Shown here: in pieces, positions 52,081 to 61,239 of the stretch | Position numbering within the stretch: the first letter of the stretch is position 1 | Layout: every line of letters begins with the position of its first letter | Assembly (NCBI RefSeq): GCF_018408855.1 | Contig: NZ_AP024323.1 | Span: forward strand, 744,001-808,000 | Direction: 5' to 3' | Length of the DNA stretch: 64,000 nt | Source of the DNA: Caballeronia sp. NK8 | GTDB taxonomy: Bacteria > Pseudomonadota > Gammaproteobacteria > Burkholderiales > Burkholderiaceae | Notes under the pieces: model-generated | The model's database searches: none | What the model was told of the DNA's origin: nothing | What the model saw: the letters and a program-made list of their open reading frames with translations, nothing else | Made by a program: the position numbers and the translations under genes

Positions 52081-54024
52081 TCAAGCAACCTGCGCAGCCT
52101 GCCCCCCCAAATAAGCCTCGATAACTTTCTCATTAGCCTGAATCTCGGAAGGCTTCCCTTCGGCGATTTTTTGCCCAAAATCCAGCACTGAAACCGTATC
52201 GCAGACACTCATCACCACATCCATATGATGCTCGATCAACACGAGCGTAATTCCATGATTGCGCACCTTGCGAATGATCGCGACCAGTTCGCGAATATCC
52301 GGCGCGGTCAACCCGGCCGCAGGTTCATCGAGCAAAAGCAGTTGCGGGTCGAGCGCCAAAGCCCGCGCAATCTCCAGCAACCGCTGCTTCCCGTATGGCA
52401 GATTACGCGCCTCCTCTCCCGCCACATTTTCCAGTCCAACGAAACGCAGCATATTGAAAGCCCGCTCGCGCGCCGCGCGCTCCTCACGCCGATAACGCGG
52501 ACTCATCACCCCCACATCCGCGAAATTCGAGCTGAACGTGTGATGCAATCCGACGAGCACATTCTCCAGCGCCGTCATCTCGCCAAAGAGCTGCACGTTC
52601 TGAAACGTCCGCGCGATGCCCGACAGCGCGATCTTCGACGAGGTGCGTCCCGCAAGCGATTGCCCTTCGTATTCGATCGCACCGGCAGTCGGCACGTAGA
52701 TGCCCGTCAGCACGTTCATCATCGTGCTCTTGCCCGAACCATTCGGTCCGATCAGGCCGTGAATCGTGCCGCGCTTCACAGTCAGATTCACGTCGTTCAA
52801 TGCTTTGAGACCGCTGAACTGCATGAGCACGCCGCGCACGTCGAGGATCGTGTCCGCGCCTTGCGCTTCGACCGCCGCAACCGCGTCGTCCTGACGCGTA
52901 TGGCTCGCGAGTTCCTCGGTATCGACCTTCGTCACGCGCACGCGGCCGAGATTGAGCGTCTTGCGCACGAAGCCGACGATTCCGTCCTGCAGGTAATACA
53001 CGACGAGCAAGATCATCAGGCCGAAGATGGTCAGGCGCCAGTCGGTCAGCGCTTCGATCCAGAACGAGAACACGGCAAGTCCCGCCGTGCCGATGACCGG
53101 CACCGCGACGCGCTGCGGCGTCGTGGTCTTGCGCGCAAGGGCAAGCACCGCGCCCGCGACGACGACCACCGCGAGCGCGGTCGCCACGACGCGGAAGTTG
53201 GAGATATCGTCGAGCAGCTTCGGCAACATCACGATGACCGTCGAGCCGATCAGCGCGCCCGTGCGTGTCTTGCGCCCGCCCATGATGATCGCGAGCAGGA
53301 ACAGGATCGTCAGTTCGAAGTTATACGTGTTGGGCGAAATGTATTGCTCGGAGTACGAGTACAGACAGCCGGCGAGTCCCGCGAAGCCCGCGCTGATCAC
53401 GAACGCATACACCTTGTACCGATACACCGACACGCCCATGCAATCCGATGCGATCGGGCTGTCGCGCAACGCCTCGAACGCGCGCCCTAGATGCGACTTC
53501 AGCACGCGATGCACGACGATCAGCGACACGACCAGCAATGCCGCGACGAGCCAGTAGTACTGCACTTCGTCGAGCCTGTGCCCGGCGAACATCGGCTTCG
53601 GGATCTTCAGGCCCATCGGTCCGTTCGTCAGAAAATCCATCTCGTTGATGAGAATCTGGATGATCGTGCCGAACGCGAGCGTCACCATCGCGAGATAGGG
53701 GCCGGAGACGCGCAACGCGGGTAATGCGAGGATCGCGCCGAAGCCGGCCGTCACCAGAATCGACAGCGGCGCGGTCACGTAGAACGGCATGCCGAGCTTG
53801 ATGAACAGCACGCCCGCCGTGTATGCGCCCACGCCGAACAACCCCGCATGACCGAGCGATACCTGCCCCGTATAACCCACCACGATATCGAGCCCGAACA
53901 ACAGGATCGCGTAGATCATGATGGTTTCGACGAGGTGGATGTAATACGGATTGCCCGACACCACCGGAAAAATCGCGAGTGCGGCAAGCCCGACGAGCGC
54001 CGCGATCCAGTTCTTTGCTTTCAT
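52081..54024 (-). CDS. Fused LivM permease - LivG ATPase of an ABC importer
   Basis: The 647-residue fusion has a LivM-type permease in residues 1-370 (8-10 helices, GYTGQVSLGHAGLFGVGAYTAG and LRVSGPYLAMVTLAFG). A short linker follows, then a LivG ATPase with Walker A GPNGSGKSTMMN, signature LPYGKQRLLEIARALA and Walker B LLLLDEPAAGL. It serves both as membrane channel and as motor for a branched-chain or aromatic-type substrate. Ten bases separate it from livH. Confidence 0.87.
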   Translation of the reverse strand: MKAKNWIAALVGLAALAIFPVVSGNPYYIHLVETIMIYAILLFGLDIVVGYTGQVSLGHAGLFGVGAYTAGVLFIKLGMPFYVTAPLSILVTAGFGAILALPALRVSGPYLAMVTLAFGTIIQILINEMDFLTNGPMGLKIPKPMFAGHRLDEVQYYWLVAALLVVSLIVVHRVLKSHLGRAFEALRDSPIASDCMGVSVYRYKVYAFVISAGFAGLAGCLYSYSEQYISPNTYNFELTILFLLAIIMGGRKTRTGALIGSTVIVMLPKLLDDISNFRVVATALAVVVVAGAVLALARKTTTPQRVAVPVIGTAGLAVFSFWIEALTDWRLTIFGLMILLVVYYLQDGIVGFVRKTLNLGRVRVTKVDTEELASHTRQDDAVAAVEAQGADTILDVRGVLMQFSGLKALNDVNLTVKRGTIHGLIGPNGSGKSTMMNVLTGIYVPTAGAIEYEGQSLAGRTSSKIALSGIARTFQNVQLFGEMTALENVLVGLHHTFSSNFADVGVMSPRYRREERAARERAFNMLRFVGLENVAGEEARNLPYGKQRLLEIARALALDPQLLLLDEPAAGLTAPDIRELVAIIRKVRNHGITLVLIEHHMDVVMSVCDTVSVLDFGQKIAEGKPSEIQANEKVIEAYLGGQAAQVA

Positions 54025-54034
54025 CGTCGCCGCC

Positions 54035-54907
54035 TCAGACTTTCTTGATCGCTGTCTTGCCGAACAGGCCTGCAGGCTTGACCGCGAGCACGATCAAGAG
54101 CAGCACGAGCCCCGGCACATCCTTGTAGCCGGTGGAAATGTAGAAGCCGGTGGTCGTCTCCGCGATGCCGAGGATCATCCCGCCGACGATGATGCCCATG
54201 CCGCTCGACAAGCCGCCGATGATCGCCACCGCGAACGCCTTGAGGCCGAGCACTGCGCCCATCGTCGCGCCGGTCAACGTGAGCGGCGCGATCAGAACCC
54301 CCGCGAAAGAAGCGGTCAACGATGAAAGCGCATACGAGAACGTGATGACGAGTCCCGTGTTGATGCCCATGAGCGAGGCCGCATCGCGATCGTTCGCGGT
54401 CGCGACCACGGCCTTGCCGAAGATGGTCTTGCGGTTGAAGAACTCGACCGCGAGCATCATCACGAGCGCGCCGCCGACGACGAGCAGTTCCATCGGCAAC
54501 ACGTTCGCGCCGAAGACCTTCAGCGGCGCTTCGGGCAACGGCGACGGAAAACGCAGATCGTCGCGGCCCCACACGTTCTCCGCGACGTTCTTGAAGATGA
54601 TGCCGAGCGCGATCGTCGACATGATCCAGCCGAATTCGGACTTGATCTTGATCGCGGGCCGCACGCCGATGCGTTCGACGAACGAGCCTTGCACGAGCCC
54701 GAAAAGACACACGAGCGGAATCATCAGCCAGTAGTTGACGCCCGCCGATACGAGCGTGAGGCCGACGAGCGCGCCGAGCATCAGCGCATCGCCCTGACCG
54801 AAGTTCAGCGTGCCCGACGTGGCGAATGTGAGTTGATAGCCGAACGCGATCACGGCGTAGATCATACCGAGCGCGATGCCGCTATAGACGAGTTGCAGAA
54901 GGATCAT
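54035..54907 (-). CDS. livH: LivH-type ABC permease
   Basis: The 290-residue integral membrane protein has eight or so helices and the family patterns LVYSGIALGMIYAVIAFGYQLTFATSGTLNFGQGDALMLGA, and GLKAFAVAIIGGLSSGMGIIVGG with the EAA-like loop. It forms the channel with the LivM part of the neighbouring fusion. ATG 54907 is preferred because the longer frame adds non-conserved residues. It lies 84 bp after livK. Confidence 0.85.
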   Translation of the reverse strand: MILLQLVYSGIALGMIYAVIAFGYQLTFATSGTLNFGQGDALMLGALVGLTLVSAGVNYWLMIPLVCLFGLVQGSFVERIGVRPAIKIKSEFGWIMSTIALGIIFKNVAENVWGRDDLRFPSPLPEAPLKVFGANVLPMELLVVGGALVMMLAVEFFNRKTIFGKAVVATANDRDAASLMGINTGLVITFSYALSSLTASFAGVLIAPLTLTGATMGAVLGLKAFAVAIIGGLSSGMGIIVGGMILGIAETTTGFYISTGYKDVPGLVLLLIVLAVKPAGLFGKTAIKKV

Positions 54908-54991
54908 CTTCGAGCGCCTGAAAAAGCATGACAAAGCCGCGCCCGCCATCGTGGCGAGCGCGGCTCACATCGACATGATGAGCGACCGGTC

Positions 54992-56209
54992 TCAGTTCGA
55001 CGCGGTCGTCGTCTGCTTGGCGCGCAACGTGCCGCCGCCCTTCTTGTCGGCTTCGTACGCGTAAATCACGCGGCCGCTCTTCACCTCGCCGATGACCGGC
55101 ACGTTCGGGCTGATCGCTTCGTGATCGGCCTTCGTGAAGGGTTTGTCGTAGACCATCACGACGCCTTCCACTTTCGCGTTCAGGTTTTCGAGCGCTTCCT
55201 TGACCTTCGGGCCATCGGTGGTGCCGGCCTGCTTGATCGCCGCCGCGAGCAGATACACCGAGTCATAGCCCTGCGCCGCCGACACCGGCGAATCGATGCG
55301 ATCGTTCTTCGGCTTGAATTCCTTCACGTAGGCATCGATGAAGGTCTTGCGCTTGGGCGTGTTCGCTTCCTGGATGAAGGTCTGCGGCATACGCGCGCCT
55401 TCGCCGTTCGCGCCGGCATTGTCGATGTAATTCGCCATCGACAGCGTCCAGCTGCCGATCAGCGGCACTTTCCAGCCGAGCTTGGCCATGCCGTTGGCGA
55501 TCTGCGCAAGCTCGGGCCCGATGCCATAGGTCAGCACCGCTTCCGCACCCGCTTCCTTCGCCTTCAGCAACTGGGCCGTCATATCGACGTCCTTGATGTT
55601 GAACTTCTCGACTGCAACCGGCTTCACGCCTTTCGCGGCCAGCGCCTTCTCCAGATCCTCGCGGCCGAGCTGGCCGTAGTTGGTCGAATCGGCGAGGATC
55701 GCGACCTTCTTGAAGCCGCGCTTCGTGACGGCTTCCTCGACGATCATCGGCGCCTGGATGCGGTCGGCGGCAGCGTTGCGGAACACGTAGTTATCGGGTT
55801 GATCGTCGAATTGCTTCGTCACCACCGTGCCCGTCGCGACGTTGTTGAAGACGGGAATCTTCGCTTCCTGGAAGAAGCGCTGCGACGCGAGCGCGACGCC
55901 GGTATTGATATAACCGACAACCGCGACGACCTTCTCCTTGTTGATGAGCTCCTGCGCGATCTGCACGCCGCGCTCGTTCTTCGCTTCGTCATCACGCTCG
56001 ACGAGCACGATCTGACGGCCGAGCACGCCGCCCGACTTGTTGATCTCGGCGGTGGCGAGACGCACGCCGTCGCGCATGCTGACACCCATGGAAGACGAAC
56101 CGCCCGTGAACGGACCATCGACGCCGATCTTGATCGGGTCCGCCGCGTGCGCCAACGAGAAAACGCCGAACGCCAGCGCGCTCGCGATGAGCTTCATCTT
56201 GATACCCAT
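54992..56209 (-). CDS. livK: Periplasmic substrate-binding protein of the HAAT ABC importer
   Basis: The 405-residue protein has a signal peptide (MKLIASALAFGVFSLAHAAD). The Leu/Ile/Val-binding-type two-lobed domain follows: IKIGVDGPFTGGSSSMGVSMRDGVRLATAEINKSGGVLGRQ, GYINTGVALASQRFF. The symbol stands for family; the real ligand could be an amino acid or an aromatic acid, since HAAT proteins in Burkholderia often bind the latter. ATG 56209 follows GGAGA. It is the first gene of the liv operon. Confidence 0.82.
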   Translation of the reverse strand: MGIKMKLIASALAFGVFSLAHAADPIKIGVDGPFTGGSSSMGVSMRDGVRLATAEINKSGGVLGRQIVLVERDDEAKNERGVQIAQELINKEKVVAVVGYINTGVALASQRFFQEAKIPVFNNVATGTVVTKQFDDQPDNYVFRNAAADRIQAPMIVEEAVTKRGFKKVAILADSTNYGQLGREDLEKALAAKGVKPVAVEKFNIKDVDMTAQLLKAKEAGAEAVLTYGIGPELAQIANGMAKLGWKVPLIGSWTLSMANYIDNAGANGEGARMPQTFIQEANTPKRKTFIDAYVKEFKPKNDRIDSPVSAAQGYDSVYLLAAAIKQAGTTDGPKVKEALENLNAKVEGVVMVYDKPFTKADHEAISPNVPVIGEVKSGRVIYAYEADKKGGGTLRAKQTTTASN

Positions 56210-56542
56210 GTGTGTCTCCGTCGCTTGAATCGTTATTTGAAGACCCATGCAACGCCGGACATGCTTTTAAGTGCGCTGTGCGTTATCGATTACATGGGCT
56301 GTGAGCGAGTTTAGAAAAATGTAAGGATATGACCATATTCGGACATACCCGAAGAGCACGAGCGTTAGCGCACGTCCGGTGCATCACAAGTGTGCAAGGC
56401 GGGATTTAGGCAGCATGCCAAAGCGTTTTTGCCTTCGGGGCATAGCGGGTATACGCGTAAATGCGCGCGCAAAAAAAAGCGCGCGGCAATCCCCCGGAGG
56501 ACGACCGCGCGCAACCTTGCGCACTCTATGCATGAAAAGCGT
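56210..56542. other. 333-bp promoter/terminator region upstream of livK
   Basis: This contains the livK promoter region (minus strand) and the terminator of the anti-sigma operon. Next to a minus-strand A8 run (56471-56478), GCGCGCGG (56479-56486) pairs with CCGCGCGC (56505-56512) to give an 8-bp stem and T8 tail in the minus sense. No gene is seen here. Confidence 0.7.
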
Positions 56543-57283
56543 TTATCTTGGCGCGCCCGTTTCGATCGCATGCGCGAACTGCCGCAGCACCGCGCCCGAA
56601 GCATCGGTGACGGCCCAGAACGTCATGCCGTCGTGATTCCAGCGCGCGAGCGCGTAACCATCGTCGGACTGCGTGATGACCGGCGAGAACTCTTTGTCGT
56701 TCGTGTCGCTCTTCACTTCGCCCTTGCGCTCGGGGAACACGTACACGTCGATCGGATGCTTCAGATACCGATACACGACGACCGCGACCGGCCGATGATC
56801 GATGTAGTCCAGCCTCCCGCCGACGAGCGCGAAGCCCGGTCCCGCCGGATCGATCACCGGCGGCGCATAGTCTATGCGGCCGTTGAACCACGGCTTGACC
56901 GTGTGCTTGTCGCTCGACAGCACGTCGATGGGACGGTCCGACATCAACGCGCGCACATGGCTCGACACGACTTCCTGCGCGATCGGCGAGTTGCCCGCCA
57001 CGCTCGATACGAGCGGCACGGCCTGAAACCACAGCATCGTGCCGAGCACGAGCGCCGAGAGCGACGCGCCCGCGAATGCCCCGCCGAAGAACGGCCAGGG
57101 CGCGGCGAACGGATTGCTCCAGCCACGCTTCGCGCGGCGCACGGGTTCCCGTTCGCGCGCTTGCGCTTCGGCCTCGGCGCGCACGCGCGCCAGCACCTGC
57201 GAGCGCAAGTGAACCGGCGCGCGCTGATACAGCGAACCATCGGTGAGCCTCGTGTCGAGCGAGGCGGTGTCGTTATTTTCCAT
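56543..57283 (-). CDS. Anti-sigma factor (single-pass membrane)
   Basis: The 246-residue protein has a short cytoplasmic N-terminus (1-70, with an amphipathic RSQVLARVRAEAEAQ helix), one transmembrane segment (about 74-96) and a periplasmic domain (DYAPPVIDP, LVGGRLDYIDHRPVAVVVYRYLKHPIDVYVFP). It overlaps the end of the sigma gene by 11 bp, the classical layout for an anti-sigma that sequesters the ECF factor. There is no zinc (HxxxCxxC) motif, so it is not of the ZAS class. Confidence 0.8.
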   Translation of the reverse strand: MENNDTASLDTRLTDGSLYQRAPVHLRSQVLARVRAEAEAQAREREPVRRAKRGWSNPFAAPWPFFGGAFAGASLSALVLGTMLWFQAVPLVSSVAGNSPIAQEVVSSHVRALMSDRPIDVLSSDKHTVKPWFNGRIDYAPPVIDPAGPGFALVGGRLDYIDHRPVAVVVYRYLKHPIDVYVFPERKGEVKSDTNDKEFSPVITQSDDGYALARWNHDGMTFWAVTDASGAVLRQFAHAIETGAPR

Positions 57284-57944
57284 TTCCCGACTCCTCTGAA
57301 TGACCCGGTCCCGCGCGGCGCACGAGGCGCACGCTCGGCTTGTCCTGCCCGTTTTGCGCCGCGCGCACCGCCCCCGCCAGCATCTTGCGGCCGCGCGCGA
57401 GCCGCGACATCACCGTGCCGATCGGCACGCCGGTCACGGACGCCACTTCCTTGTAACTCATGTCTTCCAGCTCGCGCAGCACCAGCACCTCGCGAAAGGC
57501 GAGCGGCAGCGTTTCCAGCGCGCGATGCACCAGATGAACTTCGTCGCGGCGCACGGCGAGCGTCTCCGGATCGGCGCCGCCTTCCTCCGACCAGCCGGGC
57601 AAGGCTTCGTCGCCGCCCAGTTCCTCGTCGTAGGGCGTCGCGTCCGCCAGTTGCACGCGACGCCGCCATTCCGTAAACCACGTATTGCGCACGATCGCGA
57701 GCAGCCAGGCCCGCGCGTTCGCTTCCTCGCCGCCCTCGAATCCGCCGAAGAAACGGAAGGCGCGCAGATAGGCTTCCTGCACGACATCGTCGGCGTCGTT
57801 CGCGCTGCCCGAGAGCCAGCGCGCAAGGTTGTACGCGGCGTCCAGATGCGGCATCACCGTCGCCTCGAAACGCGCGTGAGCCGCCTCGGCGTCCGCTTTG
57901 CCGCGGCGCCCGGACTTGTCTTCTTTCGACCTGCTCTGCCACAT
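57273..57944 (-). CDS. ECF-type RNA polymerase sigma factor
   Basis: The 223-residue protein has sigma-70 region 2 (AAYNLARWLSGSANDADDVVQEAYLRAFRFFGGF) and region 4 (LPLAFREVLVLRELEDMSYKEVASVTGVPIGTVMSRLARGRKML). ATG 57944 lies eight bases after AGGAGA. An upstream in-frame start at 57998 would put 18 extra residues before the natural beginning. It should transcribe the divergent metallophosphoesterase-cupredoxin pair, itself and others in response to an envelope or redox signal. Confidence 0.84.
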   Translation of the reverse strand: MWQSRSKEDKSGRRGKADAEAAHARFEATVMPHLDAAYNLARWLSGSANDADDVVQEAYLRAFRFFGGFEGGEEANARAWLLAIVRNTWFTEWRRRVQLADATPYDEELGGDEALPGWSEEGGADPETLAVRRDEVHLVHRALETLPLAFREVLVLRELEDMSYKEVASVTGVPIGTVMSRLARGRKMLAGAVRAAQNGQDKPSVRLVRRAGPGHSEESGNGK

Positions 57945-58249
57945 CGCGCGGGTCTCCTCTCGCCAATCACGTTCGGAAAACATCGTTCCGGCGCTCACCG
58001 ATGCCGCTTTTGCGCGCCTTCCCCTCCGTTACTCCCCACGCGTACGGTTTATTCCCGTTTGCGGCGGCGACTCGAAAAAATATAGCGGGAATATTGCGCC
58101 TCCTTCGCCGGTTCGATGGACGGATGCCACAGCGGTCTCGCCTGTCGAGGGAGCCGCGGGCCTCGCGCTCATGCATCGAGCCGCCATGAGCGCGACTTTA
58201 CCGATTCCAACGACAAGAACCGCGGCCGACATCATCACAAGGAACCGCC
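57945..58249. other. 305-bp divergent region between sigma factor and phosphoesterase genes
   Basis: This holds the promoters of the sigma/anti-sigma operon (minus) and the metallophosphoesterase-cupredoxin pair (plus). A GGAAC-type motif appears on the minus strand at about 57990, similar to ECF -35 elements, but no convincing matching -10 was found. No small gene is supported. Confidence 0.4.
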
Positions 58250-59239
58250 ATGAAACCCGACCCGACCGCCCTGCCGCCCGGGCAGACCCGCGACGAACTC
58301 GACGAACACGGCAAACGCCGCCGCACCGCCCTGTCCTGCATGGCCTGGGCTGGCGCGGGCGTGATCTGGACCGTGAGCGGCGGCGTGCCGGTCTCGCGCC
58401 TGATCTCGTCCGCCGAGGCCGCAGAAAACACCAGCTCGTTCAGCTTCGTGCAGATCAGCGACAGCCATATCGGCTTCAACAAGGACCCGAACACCGAACC
58501 GACGAGCACGCTGGAAGAAGCCGTCAACCGCGTGAGCACGATGAAGAAGCGCCCCGCCTTCATGATCCACACCGGCGATATCACGCATCTGTCGAAGCCC
58601 GCGCAGTTCGATACGGCGACGCAGATCATCGGCAAGGCTGGCATGGACGTGCATTACGTGCCCGGCGAGCACGACGTGCTGGTCGAGGAAGGCAATCCGT
58701 TCTTCGAGCGCTTCTCGGGGCAATACGGCAAGGACAGCACGCGGCACTGGTACAGCTTCGATCAGGGCGGCGTGCATTTCATCGGCCTGACCAACGTGAT
58801 CGACCTGAAGGGCGGCGGCCTCGGCTTTCTCGGCGATGCACAGCTCGCTTGGCTGAAGGCCGACCTGCAGGGCAAATCGAGCAGCACGCCGATCGTCGTG
58901 TTCGCGCACATCCCGTTGTGGGCGCTGTATCCGCAGTGGGGCTGGGGCACCGACGACAGCGCGCAGGCGCTCGCACTGCTCAAGCGCTTCGGTTCGGTGA
59001 CGGTATTGAACGGCCACGTCCATCAGGTGGCGCAAAAAGTGGAGGGAGAGATGCGTTTTTATTCGGCGATGTCCACCGCGTTTCCGCAGCCCGCGCCGGG
59101 TGCGCCATCCGGCCCCGGGCCGATGAAGGTGCCGGCGGAGCAATTACGCACGATGCTCGGACTGCGCGAAGTCACGCATATCGCGGGGCGCTCGCAACTG
59201 GCCATCACCGACACGGCGCTCGCCGCCGCGCAATCATGA
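58250..59239 (+). CDS. Tat-exported calcineurin-like metallophosphoesterase
   Basis: The 329-residue protein has a Tat-type leader (KRRRTALSCMAWAGAGVIWTVSGG). Metal motifs follow: DSH (Asp-x-His), HTGDITH, GEHD (variant of GNHD), FAHIPLW and GHVHQ. It should hydrolyse phosphate esters in the periplasm. It is co-transcribed with the cupredoxin (ATGA overlap) and divergent from the ECF sigma gene. Its exact substrate is unknown. Confidence 0.8.
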   Translation: MKPDPTALPPGQTRDELDEHGKRRRTALSCMAWAGAGVIWTVSGGVPVSRLISSAEAAENTSSFSFVQISDSHIGFNKDPNTEPTSTLEEAVNRVSTMKKRPAFMIHTGDITHLSKPAQFDTATQIIGKAGMDVHYVPGEHDVLVEEGNPFFERFSGQYGKDSTRHWYSFDQGGVHFIGLTNVIDLKGGGLGFLGDAQLAWLKADLQGKSSSTPIVVFAHIPLWALYPQWGWGTDDSAQALALLKRFGSVTVLNGHVHQVAQKVEGEMRFYSAMSTAFPQPAPGAPSGPGPMKVPAEQLRTMLGLREVTHIAGRSQLAITDTALAAAQS

Positions 59240-59646
59240 ACGCCGCCATGATCGCGAGCTATGTCTCGCCCGCCAATCTCCGCCCGCTCGCCGGCAAGTT
59301 TCTGCGCAAGGCCGCCTTCGCGCTGATCGTCAAAGGCGTCGTGAGCGCGATTCCGACAGCGTGCGCGCAGGAGCCCGTGCAACAGGTCGCGATGGCGACC
59401 GCGCCGACCGTTTCCATCGATAACTTCGCGTTCAATCAGGCCGCGATCACGGTGCCGGTCGGCACGAAAGTCACATGGGTGAATCACGACGACATGCTGC
59501 ACACGATCGCCGATGAAGGCAAGACCTTCAAGTCCGACCCGCTCGACAGCGGCGAGAGCTTCTCGCATGTGTTCGACAAGCCGGGCACGTACAAGTATTT
59601 CTGCTCGCTGCATCCGCACATGACGGGGACGGTCGTCGTGCAGTAA
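59236..59646 (+). CDS. Exported cupredoxin (amicyanin/pseudoazurin type)
   Basis: The 136-residue protein has a hydrophobic N-terminal export segment (FALIVKGVVSAIPTACA). The blue-copper domain has ligands His89 (MLHT), Cys123 (YFCSLHPHM), His126 and Met129. It carries single electrons in the periplasm. ATG 59236 overlaps the phosphoesterase stop. Together with an ECF factor this points to a copper, nitrite or redox stress function. Confidence 0.83.
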   Translation: MNAAMIASYVSPANLRPLAGKFLRKAAFALIVKGVVSAIPTACAQEPVQQVAMATAPTVSIDNFAFNQAAITVPVGTKVTWVNHDDMLHTIADEGKTFKSDPLDSGESFSHVFDKPGTYKYFCSLHPHMTGTVVVQ

Positions 59647-59671
59647 GTAGAGAGGCGCGCGGGCTGGCTGG

Positions 59672-60766
59672 TTACCCGCGCGCCTTCGCGATCGCGGCGA
59701 GATTGCCTTCGCCGAAGCCGTGATGCCCGCGCCGCTCGACGATCTCGAAGAACATGTCGCCGGGCCTGCGCTCGACGAAGGTTTGCAGGAAAAGCTGCGG
59801 CGTGCCATCGGGAAGAATCTCGCCATCGACGAGAATGCCGCGCGAGCGCAGCCGTTCGATATCGAGACCGTGGCCGGGCAGCCGCTCGTCGATCTCGTCG
59901 AAATAGCGCGGCGGCGGTTGCAGGAAGCGCACGCCGCGCGCCATCAGGGCGTCGACGGAAGCGAAGATATCGCTGGAAGCGAGCGCGATATGCTGCACGC
60001 CCTCGCCTTCGTGATCGGGCAGATACTGCTGCATCAGGTCCGTGCGATAGGTGCCTTCCTCGTACACCGGAATGCGGATCGAGCCGCACGGCGACAGCGT
60101 GACCGCCGAATCCTGCGACACATGCCAGTCCGGATGCACCTGATGAATCTCCGAAAAGTGCAGCACTTCTCGGTAGAAATCGAGCCATTCCTGGATGCGG
60201 CCCGCGCCGACTGTCTGCGTGAAGTGATCCACTTCGAGCAGCCCTGTGCCTGCCGGCTGCACAGCGGCGCCTGCGATCGGCCGAAAATCGATGTCGTAGA
60301 TGGAGGTCTCGCCGCTGTCCTTGCCCGGCCAGTGATCGACGAAATAGATATGTGAATCGCCGATGCCCTGAATCGCCGGAATCGCAAGCTCGTTCGGGCC
60401 GATCTTCTCGCCCTCGAAATCCCACGCGCCGTATTCGAGCGCGCGCTCATGGGCGATCTGCGCATCGAGCACGCGAATGCCGATCGCGGCGATACCGACG
60501 CCATGCGACTGGGCGAACCGCGATGCGAACGAGTCCGGCTCGGCGTTCAGCAGAAAATTCATGCTGCCCTGGCGAAACAGCGTCACCGCCTTGCTCACGT
60601 GCTGCGCCGCGGGCACGAAGCCGAGCGTCTCGAACAGCGCGGCGAGCCCGTCAGGATCGGGACTGGAAAACTCGACGAACTCCAGCCCCGCGATGCCGAG
60701 CGGATTGTCGCCGAGGGTCGAATCGGGCGTCGCGCGGGCGGAGGAAGAGGAGTCGGGCTGGGTCAT
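59672..60766 (-). CDS. hpd: 4-hydroxyphenylpyruvate dioxygenase
   Basis: The 364-residue VOC-superfamily dioxygenase has the iron site His181 (EVDHF), His259 (VQHIA) and Glu341 (FFEIVER), and the C-terminal GFGEGN signature. It converts 4-hydroxyphenylpyruvate to homogentisate in tyrosine catabolism. ATG 60766 follows GAGG; a TTG two codons upstream is less likely. No homogentisate dioxygenase is in the window. Confidence 0.9.
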   Translation of the reverse strand: MTQPDSSSSARATPDSTLGDNPLGIAGLEFVEFSSPDPDGLAALFETLGFVPAAQHVSKAVTLFRQGSMNFLLNAEPDSFASRFAQSHGVGIAAIGIRVLDAQIAHERALEYGAWDFEGEKIGPNELAIPAIQGIGDSHIYFVDHWPGKDSGETSIYDIDFRPIAGAAVQPAGTGLLEVDHFTQTVGAGRIQEWLDFYREVLHFSEIHQVHPDWHVSQDSAVTLSPCGSIRIPVYEEGTYRTDLMQQYLPDHEGEGVQHIALASSDIFASVDALMARGVRFLQPPPRYFDEIDERLPGHGLDIERLRSRGILVDGEILPDGTPQLFLQTFVERRPGDMFFEIVERRGHHGFGEGNLAAIAKARG

Positions 60767-60953
60767 CGGCAATACCTCGAAAATGTACGATCTGGTTCAC
60801 GGACGCAAAACTACCACGACCTGCCGCATCCGTGCGACCCGGCCACCATCAACAGCCGGATAAGATGCGCCTAGAGTAGCGGCAGCGGGATTGCCGTGTC
60901 AAAGCCGGGGCAGCCCGACGCGCCCCGGTCCATCGTACACATTCGGCATGCGT

Positions 60954-61202
60954 TCAGGCGGCGAGGCGTTGCGCGCTCATCGACGGGCGCTTGGCCTGCG
61001 GCGGAAACACGTTCCAGGTGCCGTCGTCGTGGCGGAAGAAGATGATCGCGAGCGGGCCGCCCGGATGCTGCGCCTCGATGCAGACATAGCGCGCGCCGGT
61101 CATGTGCGAGCGGCACAGACGCACGACGCGTGCCGGATGCGCGGGAGTCGGGGCGAGCCATTTGTCGACGGCCCAGTGCAGCGAGTTTTCGGCGGTTTGC
61201 AT
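60954..61202 (-). CDS. Small hypothetical protein
   Basis: The 82-residue soluble protein shows MQTAENSLHWAVDKWLAP, ARYVCIEAQHPGGPLAIIFFRHDDGTWNVFPP and a basic tail. It has no signal and no family I recognise. ATG 61202 follows GAGGAGA. It lies 37 bp after the LRAT-like gene on the same strand, so the two probably form an operon. Confidence 0.65.
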   Translation of the reverse strand: MQTAENSLHWAVDKWLAPTPAHPARVVRLCRSHMTGARYVCIEAQHPGGPLAIIFFRHDDGTWNVFPPQAKRPSMSAQRLAA

Positions 61203-61239
61203 GATGGTCTCCTCGGAATCGATCGGCAAGGCGTGCGGT

